DNA of 64,000 nt from Adenophora triphylla var. japonica (lineage: Eukaryota > Streptophyta > Magnoliopsida > Asterales > Campanulaceae), in NCBI GenBank assembly GCA_022495995.1, contig JAFEMH010002096.1, positions 1 to 64,000 on the forward strand, read 5' to 3'. Both the position numbers and the translations under genes were made by a program. The notes under the pieces were generated by a model. It saw nothing but the letters and a program-made list of their open reading frames with translations. It did not search any database and was not told the origin of the DNA. Positions 41,513 to 52,878 of this stretch are shown piece after piece. Each line of letters opens with the position of its first letter. Positions within the stretch are counted from its first letter, which is position 1.

Positions 41513-41809
41513 AAACTTGATAAGATGCCACCAGGTTATGTATTAGTGCCCACCGGTGGAGAAGATCTGATAAGGGATTACATGAATAGAAAGGTCTCCA
41601 ATTTGCACATGCCGCTCAACAGGATTCGAGATATGAATATCTACAACTATCACCCTCAACAACTCACAAGTAATCTTCTAATTCTAAATATTTTCATTTT
41701 TGTTTTTACATTCTTATGTATTCCTAGTAAATTATAAATTGATGAACTGTTTCTTGGCGAATCTTGTCTGTTACATGACCTAGTATTATAAAGAAAACGT
41801 TCTCAAGAT

Positions 41810-41841
<32 letters not shown>

Positions 41842-43121
41842 GAAAGATTTATTTAGGATGAATTGTACCAAGATTAACTGATTCTTGGCGAATCTTGTCT
41901 GTTACCATGGAAGATATTTGTTACTTGAAAATATTTAAATAATCATCAAAACCCATAAAAATATTTTAAGTAATCTGAAACCCTTCTATTTTTTGGTTGA
42001 TGACTGCATATATAGAATGAATACTAAGATAAGATTTTTCTCTTGGATGTTTCGTAAAAAATTTAACATGCAAAATACATTGCTTGATGCATTGAAAATT
42101 TCTGATCTGAGATTAGATATGTACAAGTCGGATAGAGGAAAGGAGTGGTACTTCTTTACCCCGAGATCAGCTGGAAAGTACCCCAATGGCAAGCAACCAC
42201 TTCGGAGCGCTGGTAATGGATTCTGGAAGGCTAGTGGCGCTGATGTTGTTATACGTGATGATCAAGGAATAAAGATTGGCACGAAAAAGACTCTCGTTTA
42301 TTATGAGGGAAAAGTTCAGGAAAATAGTGATAACAAGACTGATTGGATTATGCACGAGTATAGAAATGACAATGCCAACAATATTAGTCCTGTCGTCAAG
42401 AAAGATTCAAATGGCATGAAGGTATGCAAAGTTAGTATAGGTTACAGCACCAGTAGTTCAAGATCTATTTTAAGTGAAACTAACTTTAGCTTGTAAATCT
42501 TTTGTAGCTGGATGAGTGTGTTTTGTGCAAGATCTACAAGAAAACATCTAAAGACGATGGGGACAATTTCTCTAAGCAGCAGAATGAGCAAGTGCCAAAT
42601 CCCAATAAAAAACAGGGCCGAGATGATCCAAATTTATACAACACAACCAGTTTATTTATGCAGAATATCCAAGTGTCAAATCCCAACAAAAATCAGAGCT
42701 CATATGGCGTTGATTTTGACACTTGGGATAATTTGAATGGACAAGAAGATGGTGAAGATTTAGACAATATGGTCAGTTCCCCTCTGTCTGATTATGAGCC
42801 AAATTTACATTGCTGGGATAATGGTTGTGTATATAGTCAACAAGTATCAATTCAAGTGCCACAGACAGTTCAAGTTCTTTATCAATATCCTATATTTCCG
42901 CCTCAAGGCATGGTCAGGGACGATATCAATTTTCCTATTCAGAATGTGCAAAATCCCAGCAGCCCAGAAGATTGCTTTTCATGCTTTCGCTTTGCTTATG
43001 TTTCTGAATGATTATTTGGGCGTTTGCAAGAACTGTATGATAAGGTGCTTGACTTACAGAAGTATTTTTGGCTAATTACTATCCCAGTATATTCCACCTT
43101 AGGTTGACTCGGATTTGAAAT
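41513..43121 (+). repeat. Large inverted repeat, left arm
   Basis: Pairs with 43775-45728 on the opposite strand across a spacer of about 650 bp, covering the whole truncated NAC gene. Identity is high by eye; the right arm differs by the 349-bp CACTA insertion and a few substitutions. Confidence 0.9.
41525..43011 (+). CDS. NAC-domain protein gene, 5'-truncated (left arm of inverted repeat)
   Basis: Exons 41525-41669, 42117-42421 and 42508-43011 join in frame to 317 residues with GT-AG introns. The protein starts MPPGYVLVPTGGEDLIRDYM, inside subdomain A, so the N-terminal extension seen in the inverted copy (MARKRNNIIQQ and on, 45860) is missing. Subdomains B (NIYNYHPQQLT), C ([26 protein letters not shown]), D (TKKTLVYYEGKV, TDWIMHEYR) and E (VLCKIYKK) are present. 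The C-terminus is Asn/Gln/Asp-rich without recognised domains. Upstream lie only exon-1 remnants, so promoter and start are doubtful. It may be a pseudogene or encode a truncated regulator. Block Y has a copy cut in exon 2. Confidence 0.7.
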
Positions 43122-43774
43122 TACTATCCCGTTCCAAAATGAACTGTTGAAATTTGCTATTGATTAAGAGAAAAATTGAATTTTTTTTTTTTTTTTTTTT
43201 TACATTGATCACATTGGGACAGAGGGAGTAATATATACTCAGTGTGGTGTTGTAACTACTGGAACTTGACATGGTTCAGTTTTATTTTTTCGGTTGTATT
43301 GTTTATCAAGATTTCTTAGTGTTTGGGGGAGCTCATTATGTACTTATTTACTGTTATGCTATATGAGGTTTTAGCTGTGTTCTGCTCATATTCTTGCACT
43401 GTACACAAGGTTTGACATAAAACGGGGAAGAACTTGGACAATTAAAACTACCGTCATGCTATACGTTAAGGAAAATTAATGAGAGTCCAGGTCCGATGGA
43501 CTCAAGTATTGTGCCTTCTTGAGTTTCTAACTGCCTGTTACAGTTTGTTTTCGTAAAGTTCATGCTTCATTACCCTAAACCTCCTCAAAACCACAGCATG
43601 AATCAAAAACATTATACTTACCCCACTCTAAAGAAAATCCATTTGACAAGTCAAAGCAAAAAAAAGATAATGAATCAAAAGACTGTTATTTAAACAACTC
43701 CAACATGAATCCCATCCAAAAACATTATATACTTACCCCACTCTAAAGAAAATTGAATGGATTGCTGTTTATCC
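43122..43774. other. Spacer between inverted NAC arms
   Basis: No gene. It holds a poly-T run (43179-43200), an isolated MITE right end (GGGACAGAGGGAGTA at about 43216-43230), and a short direct repeat ACTTACCCCACTCTAAAG with AAAAT at about 43616 and 43731. Confidence 0.55.
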
Positions 43775-45728
43775 AAATTCGAGTCAACCTAAGGTGGAAT
43801 ATACTGTGGGATAGTAATTAGCCAAAAATACTCTGTAAGTCAAGCACCTAATCATACAGTTCTTGCAAACGCCCAAATAATCATTCAGAAACATAAGCAA
43901 AGCAAAAGCATGAAAAGCAAGCTTCTGGGCTGCTGGGAATTTGCACATTCTGCATAGGAAAATTGATATCGTCCCTGACCATGACTTGAGGCGGAAATAT
44001 AGGATATTGATAAAGAACATGAACTGTCTGTGGCACTTGAATTGATACTTGTTGACTATATACAAAACCATCACTACAAGAAATATGTCTTTTAGAGACA
44101 CTTTGCTTGGGACAGAAATTAACAATAGTCTCTGTTTATACAAATTTGAGACAGCAATTCTATAATGCTCTCTCTTTTGAGACAACAATTCTCTAATAGT
44201 CCCTAATTTGGGACAACATTTTCTAATGGTCCCTGTTTTAACATGTAATATTTATGTCAGGGACGGTAATTGCCGTCTCTAAAACATTTGTGACACCCAC
44301 TTATTGAGACCCCTATTTGTCCCTGTTTTATCCAAATTCAAACAGGGACGCTACTAGATCCTATTTTAGGCAACTTAATGAGACCCTTTCCCGTCTCAAT
44401 AAATATGATTTTTAGTAGTGCATTATCCCAGCAATGTAAATCTGGCTCATAGTCAGACAGAGGGGAACTGACCATATTGTCTAAATCTTCACCATCTTCT
44501 TGTCCATTCAAATTATCCCAAGTGTCAAAATCAACGCCATATGAGCTCTGATTTTTGTTGGGATTTGACACTTGGATATTCTGCATAAATAAACTGGTTG
44601 TGTTGTATAAATTTGGATCATCTCGGCCCTGTTTTTTATTGGGATTTGGCACTTGCTCATTCTGCTGCTTAGAGAAATTGTCCCCATCGTCTTTAGATGT
44701 TTTCTTGTAGATCTTGCACAAAACACACTCATCCAGCTACAAAAGATTTACTAGCTAAAGTTAGTTTCACTTAAAATAGATCTTGAACTACTGGTGCTGT
44801 AACCTATACTAACTTTGCATACCTTCATGCCATTTGAATCTTTCTTGACGACAGGACTAATATTGTTGGCATTGTCATTTCTATACTCGTGCATAATCCA
44901 ATCAGTCTTGTTATCACTATTTTCCTGAACTTTTCCCTCATAATAAACGAGAGTCTTTTTCGTGCCAATCTTTATTCCTTGATCATCACGTATAACAACA
45001 TCAGCGCCACTAGCCTTCCAGAATCCATTACCAGCGCTCCGAAGTGGTTGCTTGCCATTGGGGTACTTTCCAGCTGATCTCGGGGTAAAGAAGTACCACT
45101 CCTTTCCTCTATCCGACTTGTACATATCTAATCTCAGATCAGAAATTTTCAATGCATCAAGCAATGTATTTTGCATGTTAAATTTTTTACGAAACATCCA
45201 AGAGAAAAATCTTATCTTAGTATTCATTCTATATATGCAGTCATCAACCAAAAAATAGAAGTAAGGGTTTCAGATTACTTAAAATATTTTTATGGGTTTT
45301 GATGATTATTTAAAATATTTTCAAGTAACAAATATCTTCCATGATAACAGACAAGATTCGCCAAGAATCAGTTAATCTTGGTACAATTCATCCTAAATAA
45401 ATCTTTCAAGAGAGAGAGGGGGGGGGGGGAAATCTTGAGAATGTTTCCTTTATAATATTAGGTCAAGTAAATGCATAAGATTCGCAAAGAATCGCTCATC
45501 AATTTATAATTTAGTAGGAATACATAAGAATGTAAAAGCAAAAATGAAAATATTTAGAAAAAGAAGATTACTTGTGAGTTGTTGAGGATGATGGTTGTAG
45601 ATATTCATGTCTTGAATCCTATTGAGCGGCATGTGCGAATTGGAGACCTTTCAATTCATGTAATCCCTTATCAGATCTTCCCCACCGGTGGGCACGAATC
45701 CATAACCTGGTGACATCTTATCAAATTG
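43775..45728 (-). repeat. Large inverted repeat, right arm
   Basis: Reverse complement of 41513-43121 plus a CACTA-type insert (44072-44420). A transcript through both arms would form a duplex of about 1.6 kb. Confidence 0.9.
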
Positions 45729-45860
45729 CTCTACGTTAAGTCTTTGGTGTTCAACAATATCTATGGCCGACCATGGTGGAATATCCTCCACTTCTTCTTG
45801 TTCTATCTTGGCAGAAGAATCTTGATGTTGCTGAATAATGTTATTTCTTTTTCTTGCCAT
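43881..45860 (-). pseudogene. NAC-domain pseudogene, inverted copy
   Basis: Exon equivalents on the minus strand are 45860-45572, 45127-44823 and 44736-43881, the last split by a CACTA element at 44072-44420. It retains the N-terminal extension MARKRNNIIQQHQDSSAKI missing from the left arm. An AGA-to-TGA change at the codon after DYMN (about 45649-45651) stops exon 1, and the CACTA insertion destroys the C-terminus after HCWDN. Exon 2 is intact ([16 protein letters not shown] to MHEYRNDN). Any product would need readthrough. Confidence 0.88.
44072..44420. mobile_element. Non-autonomous CACTA-type element 2, inside NAC exon 3
   Basis: 349 bp with termini CACTACAAGAAATATG and, on the other strand, CACTACTAAAAATCAT, flanked by duplication CAT (44069-44071, 44421-44423). 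The uninterrupted site is present at 42810-42830 (GCTGGGATAATGGTTG). The interior has repeated GGGAC / GTCTC blocks (TTGGGACA, CAGGGACGG, TTGAGACC). It is unrelated inside to CACTA element 1. Confidence 0.92.
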
Positions 45861-45908
45861 GACGAAATGGAATTAAACGTTATCGGAGAGAGAATATTGA
45901 ATGAATGA

Positions 45909-46167
45909 TAGGGATCGATGGATGGATTATGCGTTGTTAATTATATTTAGATCTATTTACACTTTTTATTGATATTATTCTATCCAACACATATAAACTG
46001 TTGATTTTTTTTTTAAGAAAAATAATGTTAATTTTTTTTGTAAAAAAAATTAACTTTACAATATCTATTATTAGTTCAAATGATATGGACGAAAATAAAT
46101 GAAAAAAATGAGATTTCACAACCAATTAATTAATGTGATTCAATATTCACCAAAACATCATTTTTTT

Positions 46168-46206
<39 letters not shown>

Positions 46207-46500
46207 AAATTAAATATACTATGATTTTAAAATAGAAGATAGTGTCAAGTTGATTCACGGAAGACAAACAAACAAATGTGAAACCTTATGTAAATAAATG
46301 ATGCTCTATTGAGCATTGTTGATAGAAGCAATCAAGTGTCAAGATTACAATAACATAATATAAAACTTAAAAGTACACTATAAGATCAGGAAAAATACAA
46401 ACTATATATGGAACCATATATCAAGTCCCATTAGTTACAACACACAAGCACACTAAGAAGTAAGTAAAAATATAAAAATCGCATCTCAAGGGGGCGGATA
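45909..46500. other. AT-rich intergenic DNA
   Basis: No gene. Contains an A run of about 40 bases at 46170-46204 and poly-T/poly-A stretches. The last 50-150 bases are probably the 3' end of the minus-strand gene that follows. Confidence 0.5.
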
Positions 46501-46502
46501 AT

Positions 46503-46867
46503 CTAGGTGGATGGTGGTGGTGAGAATAAAGGGATTGATGGGATTGTTGTAGGGATGTTTGGAAGGGAAGGAATTGTGGTTGGGATGGTGGGAAGTGGAA
46601 TAGATGGCAAAGGGGGTAGGGTCATTTTGGGGATATTTGGCAACGTTGGGTTGGGAAATGTAGGAATAGTAGGCAACCGGTGGTGGAAGGCAATGGTTTG
46701 GGCAAGGTTGGAATTGCGGGCAATGGGGGTAATGCAACTTTAGCCAACAATGTCGTGGGTAGAGGAGTTGCTTGCATAAGAAGGCGAGTTGACTCGGTTA
46801 CATGGATGCTCGAGAGTGATAAAGCTAAGATCAAGGAGAGAACCAAACAATGGTTGAAAGAGGACAT
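46503..46867 (-). CDS. Small secreted proline-rich (PELPK-like) cell-wall protein, one frameshift
   Basis: The minus-strand frame starts MSSFNHCLVLSLILALSLSS, a clear signal peptide (cleavage probably after VTES, about residue 26). It continues with Pro/Leu repeats (LPPLPAIPTLPKPLP). The frame shifts by one missing base in GGTTG near 46677-46680. In the next frame the repeats continue (LPTIPTFPNPTLPNIPK, TLPPLPSIPLPTIP, SLPNIPTTIPSIPL) to a TAG at 46503-46505, about 121 residues in all. The composition resembles apoplastic PELPK-type proteins. The missing T may be a true mutation or a sequence error. A TATA box lies at the right distance. Confidence 0.72.
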
Positions 46868-46933
46868 TGATGACTTGTTGAGGAGAATGAATTAGTAGGA
46901 GTTGAGTTGAAGGGGAGTTGAGTATTTGGGTTA

Positions 46934-46941
46934 TATTTATA
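46934..46941 (-). promoter_or_regulatory. TATA box of the proline-rich protein gene
   Basis: TATAAATA on the minus strand, about 67 bases before the ATG, leaving a leader of roughly 35-40 bases. Confidence 0.6.
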
Positions 46942-46949
46942 GGGTCACT

Positions 46950-47743
46950 AGTGGTAAAAGTGGCAATACAAGTATAGAGAAAGTAGTTGTTAGTTGAGAT
47001 TCTTAACTGAATTTCTAACTAATTGTTATGAGTTGTTCTTAGTTTGGCTTGAAAATGGTTAATATTGGTAGGAATATAATTGACGTCTCCCTTGCGATTT
47101 CAAAAAATTAAGAATATCCCTTTTCTCATTCTCAAATCTTCTGATTTATCAAACAAAACTAACTTCTCTTCAATTTCATTCAAGTAATTTGTCCTTCGAA
47201 CTTCCATTCTTCACATTTTTGGCTTTCACAATCCAAACCTATCTCTTTGTATTCCATGTTGTAGCATTCAGTCCCAAATCCATCTTTTAGTCCACTTCCT
47301 TCCAAGTCCATTCATTTATATGCCTGCACCAAAACGCAAACAAATTCGGTTAATAAATGTAAAACACAATTTAAATTAGGAGAAATATGATCATAAAATA
47401 TGGACAAATGAATATATATCGAACCACGAAACATTGGTAGTTTATGTTGCACTTAGAGAGCAATGGGGTGCTTTGGCCACTAAAATGAGCCGGTTGTCTC
47501 GCCTTCAAGAACATTGACTGCAACTAATTTGGAGGGAGAAGAAAAAAATAAATTAGTTCAGCAAGCTCAAGCTTCATCGGCTCCTACCTTACGTTCCTTT
47601 GAAGCTCTTCGTTCCAACCCCAAGTATTTTAATTCTTCTTATCAGACTAATCTTTCAGACCTTTTTTTTCCCGACAAAAAATGAAACTTTTACCCAGAAG
47701 GATATAATATTCTAACATGAATGTATCTCCAAGGGCACCAATG
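46950..47743. other. Intergenic, no gene seen
   Basis: AT-rich upstream region of the proline-rich gene, then unassigned sequence. Short Ser-rich open stretches near 47560-47640 carry no recognisable domain. Confidence 0.4.
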
Positions 47744-48184
47744 ACAGATAATCATTCTTTTCATGACTACTATAATGAAGAAGATGAATTTATCCCGGGA
47801 AAAAGACATGACAAGAACTGAGATATGCGTACCATAAGAGTATTTTTTATCTTAAGTTGATGTTTTGTGAAATCTCATTTTCCATTTATTTTCGTCCATA
47901 TTGTTTGAACAAATATTATATTCTTGATTTCATGATGTTTTGGTCTAGTCCCTCATCACAATTTATTTTCATATTTTAATAAAATTTAGAGGGCTTTCGA
48001 AGTCCTTTTCCAAATAGAATTCTAAATCTTTAATAAGAAAGTTATAAAATTCACTTACAACACTTATCAATTAGATTCAAATTAGGAAAGTCGATATGCC
48101 TATAAAATAATATCATGTGTACACCAATTGTAACTCTATTCTCTCTTTGTTTTCTTATTCACAATTGGAATCAGTATTCGGGCC

Positions 48185-48375
48185 GAAAATGGCGGAACTT
48201 CTTCTTCTATCTTGGGAGAGTCCTCTTCCTCAATGGTGATTGCGGCTCGAAGAAGACGTTAGCCATGACAGAGACTACTTTTATACTATCCCACCGGCCG
48301 GCCGGATCACAGAAGAATTCGCCTCTTCCATACGATATCTGCACCTATCATCCTCAGCAAATCATAAGTATTCTT
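48185..48375 (+). pseudogene. NAC exon-1 remnant (block Y)
   Basis: Equivalent of 18100-18295, with GGCCGGCCGG and CACCTATCATCCTCAGC and no open frame. Confidence 0.55.
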
Positions 48376-48470
48376 CCCCCCTCTCTCTCTCTCTCTCTCT
48401 CTCCTTCGCCTACTAATTACCCCCTGATTTTTTATATATTTACCATAACAACGTTTAATTCCATATCTTC

Positions 48471-49854
48471 ATGGCAAGGAAAAGATATATCATTAATCAG
48501 CAAAAGCAAGATTCTCCCAAGAGGAAACAAGAAGAAGAAGAAGAAGTTCCACCATTGTCGGTCCGAAATACTGATCCACACGATGGTCATGACAGAGAGA
48601 AGATTGATACGATGCCACCAGGTTATGGATTTGTGCCCACTGGAGAAGAACTGATAATAAGGGATTTCTTGAATAAGAAATAAGATAATTTATCCTTGCC
48701 ACTTTATAGGATTCGAAATATCAATATCTACAACTATCATCCTCAGCAACTCACAAGTACTCTTCTTCTAAATTTTCCTTGTTACTTTTATATTTGTAAG
48801 TTTCTTGTCAAATTATAAATTGATGAACTGATTCCTGGCAAATCTTGACCGTTTCTTGGTTTTTTACTTTAAATTAAGGCTAGAGTTGTCTACATGACCT
48901 GATATTATAAAGAGAACGTTCTCAAGATTCTATCTTTTTTTTTTTTTTGCATTTATTCTTCCTTTTTCGACATATTTGTTTGATATAAATTAGTATTTGT
49001 AATAAAATTTAAACATTCAAAATACATTGCTTGATGCATTAAAAATTTCTGATGTGAAATTAGGTACGTACAAGTCTCATAGAGGAAAGGAGTGGTACTT
49101 GTTTACCCCGAGATCAGCTGGAAAGTACCCCAATGGCAAGCAATATCTCCGGAGCTCTGGTAATGGATTCTGGAAGGCTAGTGGTGCTGATGTTGTTATA
49201 CGTGATGATCAAGGTATAAAAACTGGTATGAAAAAGACCCTCGTTTACTATGAAGGGAAAGTTAAAGAAAAGAACGATATCAAGACTGATTGGATTATGC
49301 ACGAGTATAGAAAAGAAGTTGACAATGATATTCCAGACGTCAAAAAAGTTGCAAATGGCATGAAGGTACGCAAAGTTAGCATAGGTTACAACACCAATAG
49401 TCCAGATCTATTTTAAGTGTGACTAATTTTTGCTTGTAAATCTTTTATAGCTGGATGAGTCTGTTTTGTGCAAGATCTACAAGAAAACATCTAAAGACGA
49501 TGGGGAAGCAAATGACATACATCAAGTGGAAAAAACACGATGATTGTTCCAGCAACAAACAACCTACAACATCCAAATGGTGACAATTTCTCTATGCAGC
49601 AGAATGAGCCAGTGCCAAATCCCAGCGCAAATCAGGGCGGAGCTGATCCAAATTTCTACAAATCAACCAGTTTATTTATGCAGAATGTCCAAATGTCAAA
49701 TCCCAACACAAACCAGGGCTCATATGACGTTGATTTTGAAACTTGTGATAATTTGAATGGACAAGAAGATGGTGCAGATTTAGACAATATGGTCAGTTCC
49801 CCTCTTCCTGATTATGAACCAGGTTTCCATTGCTGGGACAATGGGTGTGTATAG
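48471..49854 (+). pseudogene. NAC-domain pseudogene (block Y)
   Basis: Exons 48471-48756, 49064-49365 and 49451-49854. Exon 1 reads MARKRYIINQQKQDSPKRKQ through MPPGYGFVPTGEEL, then hits TAA at 48681-48683, also present in the block X copy. Exon 2 is open and complete (EWYLFTPRSAGKYPNG to TDWIMHEYR). Exon 3 loses one A in the run near 49532 and shifts. If translation could start downstream, only a partial DNA-binding domain would result. Confidence 0.85.
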
Positions 49855-51370
49855 ACACGGAATATCTCAAGCCAAGTGCCACAGGTTCTATATCCTATAT
49901 TTGAACCTCAAGCCATGGTCAGGGATGATACATTGCCTATGCAGAATGCGCAAGAGCAAAATCCCAACAGTCCATATGCTTGGCTGTCATGCTTTTATTT
50001 TGCTTATGTTTCTGAATAATTGTTTCTGGATTGGGATTCATGTTGGAATTGTTTAAATTACAGTCTTTAGACTTCATTAATGCATGTCGTTTTGGAGTTA
50101 AAAGCCTTTAGATACCAGCTTCACCCCTACATTGAGCAAATTTATATAGTTTCAAAATTTGCTCTTAATCAAGAGAAAATCTAAAAAAAAATAAAAAATT
50201 GACATTAGGTTAGGGACGGAGGGAGTACATTTTTTGCAGCAAAGCAGCCATTGTGCTTTGTAACAACAGACACCAAAACACAGTAAAAACAGTTGAAATA
50301 AGATGAGCAAAGTTAAAGTAGCTAGAAGAAATGTACTCGCATCGCAACAGAAACAAACAAAGGTAGAGGAAAGAGGATAAAAGATCAATCTTTTACAAGT
50401 AAATCATATAAAGGACCAAAGTGGACACTTTGTTATAATACAATACATATCCTACAATATGTTATTCATATTTTACATTACAGTGCAGTGACCTATGATA
50501 CAATTTTGTCTTGCACAAAAGGATCGATCCAAAACGAACATAGTATAGTGAGTTCATCTTCTCTGACAATGTAAGCATATAAAGATTGTCCGAGATTTCA
50601 AAATTAACCTATATGACTTCTTGAAACTTCTACTGTTTTGAATATGTAAGATAGCTCTTTAGTGAAGCTCAGTGGAAATACATTTTTGCGTCTTTGCTTA
50701 CATATATTATGGTTATAGTCATTTTCTGTAGTCCAAATCATCTACTTTTATGGTTCTTCCTTTTGACTTATATAGTTCAAAATACAGTATAGTATACCTA
50801 TAATTGTTGTGCTTTTAATACGCAAAGCATACCCTAAATGTACTTCAAGTACAAGAGGTGAATTAGTATTATACGTAGGTAAATGAGCAGACCGGTAGTC
50901 TTATACATAAGTGTAAGAGCGGATGGTAAGGGTAGTCAGGTCTTTTTAAGCGACATATATAGCTGAAGGGCCTTAGAGTCCAAAGCCCCAAAAAAGAGGA
51001 TACATTCGTTTAAAAATTTATAAAAGCTTACCAAATATTATTTTTCACAATTATAATTTTATTAATTAAAATTTTTAGACCTTTTATATATTTTATAATT
51101 TTTTAATAGAACATTTATGTCTCTTATATTTTTTAAATCATTTTTCTGAAATTTTCTGATTTTTTAATTTTAAGTTGATGTTTTGTGAATAAAATTCAGA
51201 GGGATTTTGAAGTCCTTTTCCAAATAGAATTCTAAATCTTTGATAAAAAAAATTATAAAATCCACTTATCAATTGGATTCAAATTAGGGAAGTAAATATG
51301 CCCATAAAATAATATCACCAACTGTAACTCTATTCTCTCTTTGTTTTCTTATTCACGTATCAAAGTAGAA
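49855..51370. other. NAC 3' flank and next-unit upstream flank (block Y)
   Basis: Same content as 19848-21360: decayed C-terminal extension, isolated MITE right end near 50215-50227, AT-rich DNA, then the upstream flank from about 50850. No gene. Confidence 0.55.
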
Positions 51371-51870
51371 TCGGTCATGACTATCTTCTTCTTCTTCTAT
51401 CTTGTGAGAGACCTCTTCCTCAATGGTGATTGACGCTCGAAGAAGACTTTAGCCATGACAGAGACTACACTTTTATATATCCCACCGGCCGGCCGGATCA
51501 CAGAAGAATTCGCCTCTTCCATACGATATCTGCAACTATCATCTTCGGCAAATCATACGATATCTTCTTTTTCTTCTTGATGTATCAACGTAGTATCTGT
51601 TAAGATTGTGGTGTTCTTCTTCTTCTTCATCTTTCTATCTTGGGGAGAAGCCTCTTGCATGCTCATTGGCGATTGCAGCTCAAGATTTCGAAGAACACTC
51701 CAGTCTTAACAGAGACTACTTTGATACGATGCCATCGGCTCATCTCGGTTTGTGCCCAGCCAGGGAAAAGAACTCCTCCATAAAGGATTATTACTTGAAT
51801 AACAATGTCTCTGGCAGATTTACCCTTTCTCATACAACATCCTCAGCAATTCACAAGTATTCTTCTTCTA
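51371..51870 (+). pseudogene. NAC exon-1 remnants in tandem (block Y)
   Basis: Two successive exon-1 relics matching 21361-21517 joined to 40973-41330, without the copia element. The second reads AQDFEEHSSLNRDYFDTMPS then loses frame. Confidence 0.65.
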
Positions 51871-52062
51871 TATATTTTCATCATTATTGGATCAAATTCA
51901 TATTTATTTTAATTATTCTACTTTTAGTTTTCTTAGATGATGTTATATGATGAACTGTTTCTTCATTGTAATTATCAAATCCTGATGATGTTATATGATG
52001 AACTGTTTCTTATTTATTTTAATTATTCTACTTTGCTAGTTTCTTGATTAAAACTTGATAAG

Positions 52063-52878
52063 ATGCCACCAGGTTATGTATTCGTGCCCACCGGTGGAGA
52101 AGATCTGATAAGGGATTACATGAATAGAAAGGTCTCCAATTTGCACATGCCGCTCAATAGGATTCGAGATATGAATATCTACAACTATCACCCTCAACAA
52201 CTCACAAGTAATCTTCTAATTCTAAATATTTTCATTTTTGCTTTTACATTCTTATGTATTCCTAGTAAATTATAAATTGATGAACTGTTTCTTGGCGAAT
52301 CTTGTCTGTTACATGACCTAGTATTATAAAGAAAACATTCTCAAGATTCCGCCCCCCCCCCCTCTCTCTCTCTCTCTCTTGAAAGATTTATTTAGGATGA
52401 ATTGTACTAAGATTAACTGATTCTTGGCGAATCTTGTCTGTTACCATGGAAGATATTTGTTACTTGAAAATATTTTAAATAATCATCAAAACCCATAAAA
52501 ATATTTTAAGTAATCTGAAACCCTTACTTCTATTTTTTGGTTGATGACTGCATATATAGAATGAATACTAAGATAAGATTTTTCTCTTGGATGTTTCGTA
52601 AAAAATTTAACATGCAAAATAAATTGCTTGATGCATTGAAAATTTCTGATCTGAGATTAGATATGTACAAGTCGGATAGAGGAAAGGAGTGGTACTTCTT
52701 TACCCCGAGATCAGCTGGAAAGTACCCCAATGGCAAGCAACCACTTCGGAGCGCTGGTAATGGATTCTGGAAGGCTAGTGGCGCTGATGTTGTTATACGT
52801 GATGATCAAGGAATAAAGATTGGCACGAAAAAGACTCTCGTTTATTATGAGGGAAAAGTTCAGGAAAATAGTGATAAC
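52063..52878 (+). pseudogene. NAC-domain pseudogene cut in exon 2 (block Y)
   Basis: Exon 1 part 52063-52207 (MPPGYVFVPTGGEDLIRDYM to HPQQLT) and exon 2 from 52661 match the copy at 41525. After KVQENSDN (52878) the sequence changes to LINE-like DNA, so subdomain D's end, E and the C-terminus are missing. A C-rich run replaces CT repeats at about 52352-52361, as in the inverted copy (G run at 45420-45429), linking those two copies. Confidence 0.85.

Larger units (their letters stand above)
47744..52878 (+). repeat. NAC-unit block Y
   Basis: Uninterrupted duplicate of 17657-21517 plus 40973-42334. It provides the empty site for the copia insertion (AATTCGCCTCTTCCATACG at 51508) and for CACTA element 1. 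It ends inside NAC exon 2 at GATAAC, where LINE-like sequence begins. Confidence 0.92.

Noticed and set aside
46507..46743. Gly-rich plus-strand frame opposite the Pro-rich gene
   Set aside because: Antisense shadow; the minus strand has a signal peptide, regular repeats and a TATA box.
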